A DNA stretch of 64,000 nt, from the NCBI GenBank assembly GCA_947095585.1, contig OX352761.1, positions 111,711,890 to 111,775,889 of the forward strand, in the 5' to 3' direction. Positions within the stretch are counted from its first letter, which is position 1, and each line of letters starts with the position of its first letter. The translations under genes were made by a program, and so were the position numbers. This document shows, piece by piece, positions 55,766-64,000 of this stretch. Source of the stretch: Nephrocerus scutellatus (lineage: Eukaryota > Arthropoda > Insecta > Diptera > Pipunculidae). Below the pieces are notes generated by a model. The model ran no database searches. It was given only the letters and a program-made list of their open reading frames with translations, and was not told the origin of the DNA.

Positions 55766-57872
55766 AAGGGAATAGACCGATCATTCAGCTGAATGCAATC
55801 GTTCTCTTGTCTGCAAGTGTTAACTGATAAGTGTATATAATTATATTATCTCTGAAAGTTTCATTAAAATAAATATAGCCGTTTTGGAGCCCATTCTGGA
55901 CAAAAAGAAATAGACAATAATTCTGAAAACCTTTTGCTTACATATATTTTGCAAATATCATAATCCACTAACAAATTGGTATTAATTTTGAAATCATGTC
56001 TGTCTATGATTTATGATTTAGTTTTATTTAGCTAAGTAGTTCAGTTTTAATCAAATATATTTCGGATCATGTAAAAATAATGAATAATGCATATGATTGC
56101 AGAAAAATGTCCAACCTTATCTGATGGTTTTAGCCAATTATAAATTTTTACTCCCTCTTTTGTATAAGAACCAAAAGTGTTGTACGAATTTCTTAACTGC
56201 AACCGATAACTTCAAGTGAACTAACTTTGCATATAAATCATAGACGCACCATGATTACTGTTTGTCTTCCATTGAAAGAGAAAAAGTTAATGAAGTTTTT
56301 AAGTTAATTATAAACCGCATGCTTGCCATATATATATATCCTCCTCTGCAAAATCCTCCAAGTTATTTTTAATGCACGCCACGACGGTACGGAGAAAGTT
56401 AAAAATTAAATGCTAAGTCTTGACAAACTTAAAATTATCCTGTATGTGAAGTAATCTGCATTCCACTGCTTAGAGCCCAAGTGCCAGGACGATACGAGAC
56501 GAGAAAAACTCACGCAAATCCACCTTTAAATTAAAATGCAAATTTTAAAGAAGTGAATTTTCAGCCCATACCCTTTTGCTGGCACAAAAGAAGGTTGGTT
56601 GTTTGTAGAAGACGGTGTAGTCTAAGACGACGGTGAAACAGTTAAAATATGCACAACACGAGTAAACATATTTTCAAGAAGTAAATATCCTTAAGGGATA
56701 TTCACAAGCATGAAATGTAGTAGTACTAAGGCAAACGGTAAATAAATGTGAATTCGTTCACTTTGCGCATCGGATAGAAAGTTAAGTGTGTTGGCAATAA
56801 TGTTAGGGTAATGGCAATGGAGGATTGAAGGCCACGCAATTGGAAGGAACTTCCAGAAGGTGCAGATGGATAGGCAGGGTATTCTGGGAAGTTATCAAGG
56901 ATACCTTGCGAAAACCTGACGCACTCACAAGACGTCATCGCCTTCGTTAGTTGATTCGACGAGATGATGATGAAGAAGACGACGACAGCAAGAAAAAATC
57001 CTCTCAAGCCAAAGGAAAAAAGTAAGTCCTTTTGAAAATTGAAAGGATCTACCTATGCCATTCGAATCGGAATGTTGTTTAATTTTGTGCTTTTGTGAAT
57101 ATTTAAATTGTTTGTTTAGAAACCAGAAAATTCATTCATTTAGAAGGCAATGTAATAATCAGCTTAAGGTTGAGAAGTAAAGAGGATCTATATTTGTAGT
57201 ATTTATTTTTTTTTTGTTACTGTTCTTTAAATACAGTCAGTCAGCAAACTCAGTCGAAGCATATTTAACTTAATTGTCTGTCATCATGTTCACTGTGGTA
57301 CATCGCCCATCTATCACTTAGTGACTCGACCCTTATTTGCCGTGTGCAAAATATACGAAAACTTTCATGAAACTACAAACACCTTTAACATAGAGCTGAG
57401 AAAATTAGATTCTGCTGGTGATTCACTGTCCCTTTCCAAATAACCTTTTTAAGGTGTATAACAACAGAAGCCAATGACCACCGCACAACCACACCACGAC
57501 ACAATGAGACTTAGCACTCAGCATGTGGCTTTGTTCGTTGTCCTGAAAGTCTGTTCGTTCGACATTAAAACAAAAGATGCCAATTTAATCCACTTCGCCA
57601 CATGAGACACTTAAAAAAGATACAACTACATACAACTCTGATGCAATGCGGACGACTCTGGGGAGCAAAACCTGACCGTCAACAGCAGTCGTCCGAAGTG
57701 GTAAGGAGCTCCAAGTAAGAGCAGGTAGTGCGATATACAGAAAAGGTTGCCATTTTTATTTGTGTGGTTTGCCTGGGATACTGTAAGTACGAGTATAAAG
57801 TGTGACAAATTGAATTAGTGACACAATGAGGACTCGTATCTCTAATTGTATAATTCCCAAAAGTCGAAGGAT
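55766..57872. other. No gene recognised
   Basis: About 2.1 kb of AT-rich DNA. A signal-peptide-like minus frame at 56726-57007 was considered and set aside because it opens only with TTG and its hydrophobic run comes from GTC/TTC/ATC repeats. Confidence 0.45.
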
Positions 57873-58089
57873 TTAACCCATTAACGGCTGACCCTCGATT
57901 TCGTGAAGCGATTTTGATAAAACTTCATACAGCCGCTACTATTGGTCCACTTAGAGGTAAGGTTTTTTTTTACCTGTCATATTACCTTAGATACGGTATG
58001 GTATTTTTATACCCATTCCACGTATTGAATACAATATTAACATGTTCTCACAGTATGACTAGACGCATTGTTTGTGACGATTGAGTTGT

Positions 58090-58870
58090 ATTTTCGATAG
58101 TGTATACCGTCTGCTGGTGCCTCGGCCAACAAGGATCCTCATTATGGACTTGGAGAGAATGTAGTTCTGCGGTTGTTGTGTACATTGACTGAGAAGGGAT
58201 ATTTTGCTACTGGTACTGTTAGCTTAGCGTCAATCGCACAAATCATGCACCTCTGATGGATGTGCAATCTATGAAAAAAAAGCTTTGACAAAAACAGCAA
58301 CATTATCACAGTTCGTTGAACGACAATTCTGTTGTGACAATGATGTCTCGGGCACTGAGCCAATGTGTCGAGTTAAACGATTTGATCGCAAATAGCGTAG
58401 GATGGCATTGATTGACCAACCATACCTCATTCATCAATACAATCAGCGCATGGGTGGCGTGGATTTATTTGCTAATGCGATGAGTAATTATCGTATTCGA
58501 GTCCGTGGCAAAAAATGGTATTGTCCGCTAGTTACAAATCCCTTAGACGCTGCTATGGTAAACGCGTAGAAGCTACATTGTATCCGTCGGAAAACTGCTG
58601 GCGAACCAATAATTTAATTTCCGTGTCAGCATTATTGAATCTTTGGTCACAATTCCGGAAAATCGTAGGCTTTCGGGTAAAGGTAAATCCGTTCCCAACG
58701 CTCAACAGATTGCAAAGTGAATGGATCGAACTTATCATTTGGTCGAAAAACTCAGTAGACGAGCCCGATGTGGTCAATGTGGCGTTAAAACTGAGTAGGG
58801 ATGCGTCAAATGTGAGATGACCCTTTACCCAAAAAGATGCTTTGTAGACTTTCATATTGGAGGTTACTAA
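58090..58870 (+). pseudogene. piggyBac transposase, C-terminal half, degraded
   Basis: Plus strand: HYGLGENVVLRLLCTLTEKG and YFATGTVSLA near 58140-58210, MKKKSFDKNS near 58270, NDNSVVTMMS near 58325, VKRFDRK, then ALIDQPYLIHQYNQRMGGVD near 58405 (the MGGVD block with its catalytic Asp), NYRIRVRGKKWYCPLVTNPL, DAAMVNAWKLHC near 58570, and the Cys-rich end RCGQCGVKT plus CVKCEMTLYPKRCFVDFH near 58770-58850. These are the RNase H-like core and C-terminal zinc-finger of piggyBac transposases. Stops and frameshifts split it. The first two catalytic Asp blocks are deleted or unreadable. Confidence 0.75.
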
Positions 58871-58889
58871 AGTCAAAAAATCTCAATAA

Positions 58890-60240
58890 ACCATGTTATT
58901 GGAAAGCGATCGGTATGCCTAGTGAACCATATTCAGGCAATAGGGGTTGTGTGGTTTGATGTTTGGCGAGTTCATCAGCCATACAATTACCAGGAATGTC
59001 TCTGTGCCCCGGCATACAGCACAGGCGAATGTTGAAATGCTCCGCCATCTCCTCAAGAGACGATCGGCAATTCCGGGCCAAAATGAAATTTGTGGAGACT
59101 GATTCCATGGACTTTAGCGCAGCCTGGCTATCCGAGAAAATTTGGATATCCTTAACAGATATGACATTACTCTTCAGCCAAGACAAGGCTTTCTTTATAG
59201 CCACGATTTCCGCTTGAAAAACACTACAGTGATCAGGAAGACGAAAAGAGAGACTTAGATTTAGTCTTTTTGAAACGATACCTCCGCCAACCCCGTCATC
59301 AGTTTTCGACCTTCCTCCCAAGAAGACCTGGAGGGGATGGTAACCTGGAAGTTTTTGTTGAAGTGGAGCTGTGGAATGGTGTAGTCTAACTTGACAAGTG
59401 GCCTCCTGACTGAATTCAGGATAGAAGAGTGGCCGAAATCATTCACGGTCCACTGAGAAATTGCTCTGAGGCGAGTAGCCATGCTGGCAGCCAGTTGTCT
59501 GCCGAAGATGTCGAGTGGGGCAAGGTTGAGCAGAATGTCCAGTGCAGCAGAGGGAGTTGTACGAAGCGCTCCGCTCACACAAAGACATGCTGATCTTTGG
59601 ACTCTGCTTAGTTTGTCGCGATTGATCGCTTTATCTAATGCAGTCCACCAAACAGCCACACCGTAAAGCAGAATACATCTGACTACTGCTGTATACAGCC
59701 AATGTATGATATGCGGTTGAAGACCCCATTTACTTCCTATGGCTTCTTTGATTGAGAAGAGAGTGCCACTGTGGCTTTACGGACTCTTTCTTGTATGTTG
59801 GGTCTCCAGCTCATCTTCCTATCCAGAATAAGACCAAGATATTTGGCCTTATCGGAGAAAGTCAAGCTTGTGCCCTTGAAGGACAGAGGGTTGACGAGTG
59901 GGATTTTGTACTTTCTCGTAAAGAAGACAAGTCCGGTTTTTTGGGGGTTTACCCCTAGATCCCAATAATCTGCCCAGCTTATTAGCTTATTTAGAGCATT
60001 CTGCAGAATTTCTTTCAAGGTGTGTGGGTGCTTTTTTTGAGAAGGCTATGGCAACCTCGTCCGCATAGGCGATCACTCCGCAGCCCTCCACCTCAGGCGA
60101 ACCAGCAGCTCATTCACCGCCATGTTCCAAAGAAGTGGGGACAGGACACCTCCTTGCGGGGTGCCTCTGCTGACAAATCTTTTGGCAGAAGACAAAGCAA
60201 CTCTTGAAATTTTGTTCAACTTTGACCACCCCCTATAGCT
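58890..60240 (-). pseudogene. R1/LOA-group LINE, RT to RNase H, nested in piggyBac
   Basis: Minus strand: FVSRGTPQGGVLSPLLWNMA near 60150 (motif B), CGVIAYADEVAIAFSKK near 60065 (motif C with the second Asp changed to Glu), LISWADYWDLGVNPQKTGLV, AKYLGLILDRKMSWRPNIQE near 59820, AVWWTALDKAINRDKLSRVQ, LRTTPSAALDILLNLAPLDI near 59540, then RNase H: GSKTDDGVGGGIV near 59310, FQAEIVAIKKALSWL, QIFSDSQAALKSMESV near 59130, CCMPGHRDIPGNCMADELAK near 59000. One frameshift follows motif B and one lies at the start of RNase H; otherwise frames stay open for over 90-140 codons each. It is the best preserved LINE here and must be younger than the piggyBac it sits in. Confidence 0.8.
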
Positions 60241-60410
60241 TGAAGATACACCCCCGCACCACTTCCAATTTCCTCTAATGTAGCCTCATCCTTCCTCTAT
60301 TTAATACACTAAACCAATTTGCTCTGCCTATTACCTGGTACCTGGTAGATTTCCTTGAAAAATACTCTATCTTTTGGTATAATTATACACAACCGCGGTT
60401 AATGGGTTAA

Positions 60411-62655
60411 TGGATGTAAAAGCATCAACAACAACCAGAAACGAATTAACTTGGAAAGGAAAACTGGCTGACTTTTTCTACTTGATGATGTGTGCTATTT
60501 AGGGAACTTCAATATTAAGTGAAAAATCTCCAGTTGAGTACCTTCGTCCACACCGCACCAAAATCTATTTCACTTATCCCAAACAAATTATTTTACTTTT
60601 ATTTTCTGTTTGGCAATAAAAGATTTGGATCTTATTTTTTGTGATCCTTTCCCACGGAAAATATTTATCGAATTCAATAAACACCTCGAAGCGAGCGATG
60701 AGCGCAACGAATCGACGACGATGACGACGACTACTACTAACCATACAACGCGTCTAAGTCGATTTAATGGCCAATAAAAGGATATCTGTGTACAATTTCA
60801 GTCAGATAATCCTTTCGTGATTCTAAAATACGAGAGTTTATTTCCAATGTTGCCGCGGTAAGGTCGCGGCGCCGGTCATGCCTTACCATAAGTATGTTTA
60901 CTATATGTGTGTGCGCTGATGTTGTTTGTTGTATTGCGGTACGATACTTCATGTGTGAATGCCATGGATTCATGTTGTTGTTTAAGGGAAAAACGAAGGC
61001 GTGCAAATCCCCGTTGACTTCTTAGCCGGCGATTTTATATGGAAGCATCATGCGAAATCCTTCGAATCGTTTGAAATTGTTCGATTCAATCATGATAAAT
61101 TTGTTTGTTGACGCAATAACTTTTCATTCCTTGGCGTTATTTACTTTTGCATGGTGGCGATTTGCATTTAAATTTGCATTCCTATATAGGAATGTGTAAA
61201 AACGAAAAGATTGCTTTACACACAGAAATGCTATACTTTGCCATAAGGAGATAACGACAAGAAGAGATATGAAAAAGTCAAAGTAAGTTTTATGATGGAC
61301 TTCAAACGATTTTCTTGTATGTGTGTGTGTTTTTTTTAAACACTGACTTGCTGTTTTCTTGCTTTTGTAATCAGTTTTTAAGTAAAACTTGTAAGCACTT
61401 ACTTAATATGTTGATGTTGTAGCTCAATCAGAATTCCGCTGAAGAGGTCCTTGCAAAATACCACCCACCCGCACTAACACTGTCTACTACTGCCTACCAT
61501 CTACCTAATGAAAGTGGCACACAAACTGTAAACGCACAAAAGGAGACCGCTTTGTGCCTTATACATACATACTTAGATACTCTAACACTATACCAACGGC
61601 GTATGACTAAGGCAAAGTGGAAGCGGCATCGACAGCGACAGCGGCAGTAATTAAGAGCGCATTGTTTCCTGCTGACAAAAGTAAAAGATATCATCTTTGT
61701 TGACACTTCAAAAGGACGACTAAAATCCACCAACCTATATGAGCTGATAGAGTGAGAGTGGGTGGTGGCTACAAACGCGCTAAGTACTCGTACGCTCCTA
61801 TTTGTGGTCGCGATGTGTGTGCGTTCGCCTCCAACAACTAACTTGACACATTATTCCAATTTTCGGATTACTTCACCTCAAGTGTGCGCACCAGGAATTA
61901 ATTCCGTGTGTTCCCGAGTCGCACTGGGCGATGAAAAGAAGTTTGGAAATAATTGAGCGACGTTTTCATTTAGATGTGTGTGTGTGAGATGTGTGATGTG
62001 TGGCGGCATAACGAAGGTATAACAACGCCAACAACTTGTAATTATTTTTACACGTACGTAAGAAGCGCTCTTCACTACTCATATGTACTTCGTATAGATG
62101 ACATTGTATCACTTCACTTTGCGGAAGGATTTTGTTAATTTTGGGTTAAAATCAACAATGTGCGACACCGACATACACACAACTACGGTGCAGCTACTGA
62201 GAGATGTGTTTGTTAAAGGAAGTGCGGTATTAATTAAATATACGCCTGCTGAACAGTAATTACTTGCGTTTTCTATGCGTAAGTGTGTAGTTGTTACCAC
62301 AAGAGGATAATGGTAGAATAACAACCAACTTAAGATGTTTAGATAGGTGCGGTCTGCCTGCTTCTGGCACAACCAGTTGATATTTTGGAGATGAGTGTTC
62401 AACTATTATTGGAGTATGTTATTGTAAGGACTAGAAGGGGTGAATTACACATCATATATATGTATATGAGTAAGATGCATTGTTTGGCATAATTTAATGA
62501 TCTCTAGTCCATAAGGTAATAATCAATCTAATAATCGGTATCAGAAGAATGAATAGACAATATGTGACATGTTAATGGGAAGAAGGAACGAGCCTAACCA
62601 TCATATATATCCGCAATTATCCGCACTAATGCAGTAGAGCATTGACTAATTAATT
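60411..62655. other. No gene recognised
   Basis: About 2.2 kb of AT-rich DNA with short simple repeats ((TG)n near 61320, GACGA-rich near 60710). Open frames at 60764-62402 lack recognisable motifs. Confidence 0.45.
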
Positions 62656-62659
62656 CCAC

Positions 62660-64000
62660 CTTGTTACGATGGTAACATGATGGTCCCAATCCGGGGTAAA
62701 GGAGGAGGGGATTTGTCATATCATCTGGAAAAGCTATTCCTAATCCAAGGTCGAACAGCATACGCCGATGGATGCATGGCTACGAGGGTTCTTAATCGAT
62801 TGTATACGGACTCTGAATACCTGGCGATCTTTGGTTTCAACTGGCCTTCCCATTGCATACCGGGCTCCGTAATGGGTGACCTCCTTTCCCGGATACTCGT
62901 GGGTCATTATTGATTCAAAGTTTAATAATTATGAGATCGATGAATCTCAAAGCGCATCAATATCGGGTCGTGCTGTTGAACAAACCGCTGTATCTAGAGG
63001 AGCTGTTGAGCTCTCGATGGCCTACTGCTGCCTTTGAGCAGCCGAACCCTACCCAGAGAAACTCGCGAGGGTGTCAGAACTGAGGACTTGGAATCAGCCT
63101 CTTCGGATTCTGATGCATCCACAATCGTTGATGCATGTAGTGTCATCTCGGAGAAATCAGGATGCACTTCTATTGGGATGGGCTACTGTTCCAGCAAAAC
63201 CAAGGTGGATTCATTAAATTGAACTCGCTAGATAGAAGGTGACTTAAACATGCTGGACAAGGACAGAGAGAGTGCTGTTGTTTTTGCCTAAGCCGCCCCT
63301 TTCACTTCAATATACAGGGAGGACTAATTAGCACCGTCAGGGTGTTATAGGCGAACCTACATCACGCAAAGAGCGCGTTCGCTACCCTCAGCAAGCAGTT
63401 CATCATCATATTTGGCTCTACTACCGGTGTCCGGTCCTGGCCTCTCGCAAGAACTCTCTCCACCGGTTCCGATTTCGAGCCGATGTCATTCAGTTTGGCG
63501 GTTCGCCTATGAAAATATAACCCTTGGTCTCATCCAAGAGCTGTGGGTTATTAACGGACAGATAAAAAGTCTACGGAATCTGTAAATGCGGGGAGCCAGT
63601 GCCAAGAGCGGCCTGCTTGATGGGCACGAACATCACCTTTCTTTCTGTTCCAAAATTCATAACGAAAAACCTGGTAGCCTTGCTGATTGAAGTACCGACC
63701 GGGAGGGGAACATAAATGTGGTAAGCCAGTGCCAAGGATGGCCTGCTTGATGGGCACCAACATCACCTTTCTGTTTATTCCTGAATTCATAACGAAAGAT
63801 CAGGTGGACAAGCTGATTGAAGTTCCGACCGAGAGGTGACCATATAACAACGTTTGTGCATCAGCTTATATCACCGGCAACGAAAACAATATTCCGCCAT
63901 TAGAGGTCCAGGAGCAGATACACCACTGCCGGAACAGAAACCTCCAGTACCTCATAGGATGCGAATGTGTTGCTCTCTTCCTATCATAACAGGTGTGTCC
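62660..64000 (+). pseudogene. R1/LOA-group LINE 5' half: ORF1 relic and endonuclease, continues past window
   Basis: Plus strand. A GC-richer leader (62660-62910) is followed by a Ser/Asp-rich piece (EDLESASSDSDASTIVDACS, 63080-63140) that may be the end of ORF1. ORF2 starts near 63335 with a decayed VL.ANLHHAKSAFATLSKQFI block, the known opening of R1/LOA-group ORF2. Then LGLIQELWVINGQIKSL near 63520 (endonuclease LIQEPW block), CLMGTNITFL and LIEVPT, and ASAYITGNENNIPPLEVQEQ near 63865 with CRNRNLQYLIGCE near 63925 (the GD/CDAN block lies just off the edge; a decayed GCE...N is seen). A 130-bp tandem duplication breaks the frame. A 70-bp insert with CCACCGG and GATTTCGAGCC interrupts 63425-63500. 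Confidence 0.65.
63583..63842 (+). repeat. 130-bp tandem duplication within LINE endonuclease
   Basis: Units 63583-63712 and 63713-63842 share TAAATG, GCCAGTGCCAAG, CCTGCTTGATGGGCAC and ACATCACCTTTCT at exact 130-bp spacing. By eye roughly nine bases in ten match. 130 is not a multiple of three, so the second copy is in another frame. Confidence 0.85.

Larger units (their letters stand above)
57873..60410 (+). mobile_element. piggyBac-family element bounded by TTAA, with nested LINE
   Basis: Left border TTAA (57873-57876) then CCCATTAACGGCTG; right border, read on the other strand, TTAA (60407-60410) then CCCATTAACCGCGG. A TTAA target duplication with termini starting CCC is diagnostic of piggyBac elements. 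Inside are the C-terminal half of a piggyBac transposase (58.1-58.9 kb, plus strand) and a minus-strand R1/LOA LINE (58.9-60.2 kb). Without the LINE the element is about 1.2 kb, half the usual size, because the N-terminal half of the transposase is deleted. Confidence 0.75.

Noticed and set aside
56726..57007. Minus-strand frame that looks like a secreted peptide with a signal sequence (GFFLAVVVFFIIISS)
   Set aside because: It opens with TTG, no in-frame ATG lies before the hydrophobic run, an in-frame stop lies just upstream, and the run comes from GTC/TTC/ATC trinucleotide repeats.

Overview
This window looks like repeat-rich, gene-poor nuclear DNA of a brachyceran fly, most likely a tephritid-like fruit fly. 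The reasons are an intact DD41D mariner of the rosa type (a group first described from Ceratitis), many degraded LINEs of the R1/LOA, Jockey/CR1 and RTE groups, tRNA-derived SINEs, a piggyBac remnant, and AT-rich single-copy-looking DNA with dipteran-style microsatellites. I found no host gene that I can name, no rRNA and no CRISPR array. The only long undamaged coding region is the mariner transposase. Nearly every other coding signal is a broken transposon relic recognised from short conserved blocks.

Layout. 0-3 kb: LINE relics (family A, Jockey/CR1-like; family C, endonuclease-RT type). 4.6-5.6 kb: a GC-richer unit with paired hairpins and a direct repeat. 6-10.2 kb: a SINE, an R1/LOA LINE 3' end with a telomere-like (TTAGG)n tail, a second SINE type and a family C LINE. 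12-14.2 kb: a SINE, then a 1.1-kb solo LTR with a 5-bp target duplication that carries two internal minisatellites. 17-18.4 kb: two abutting LINE relics. 20-22 kb: an RTE LINE split by a SINE. 24.2-26 kb: two LINEs tail to tail. 27.7-29.6 kb: a near-perfect 218-bp tandem duplication and an R1-type LINE. 30-33 kb: family C LINE, an inverted-repeat element and a jockey relic. 36-38.3 kb: SINE, Helitron-like end and LINE. 38.8-40.1 kb: complete rosa mariner. 40.4-43.1 kb: an unidentified coding relic, dead mariner pieces and a SINE. 45-48.3 kb: three pieces of one LINE family in permuted and inverted order. 50-51 kb and 54-55.8 kb: more LINEs. 57.9-60.4 kb: a TTAA-bounded piggyBac element with a LINE nested inside. 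62.7-64 kb: the 5' half of an R1/LOA LINE, running off the end.

The remaining long stretches (about 2.7-4.6, 10.3-12.1, 14.3-17.1, 18.4-20.1, 22.4-24.2, 26.1-27.7, 32.8-35.9, 43.1-44.9, 51-54.1, 55.8-57.8 and 60.5-62.6 kb) show no supportable gene. They could be intergenic DNA or the inside of a large intron. Many open frames there start only at GTG or TTG and look like chance. The biology here is that of mobile elements and their decay: nesting, solo-LTR formation, internal deletion, tandem duplication and microsatellite birth. I did not find evidence of a new multi-gene system.
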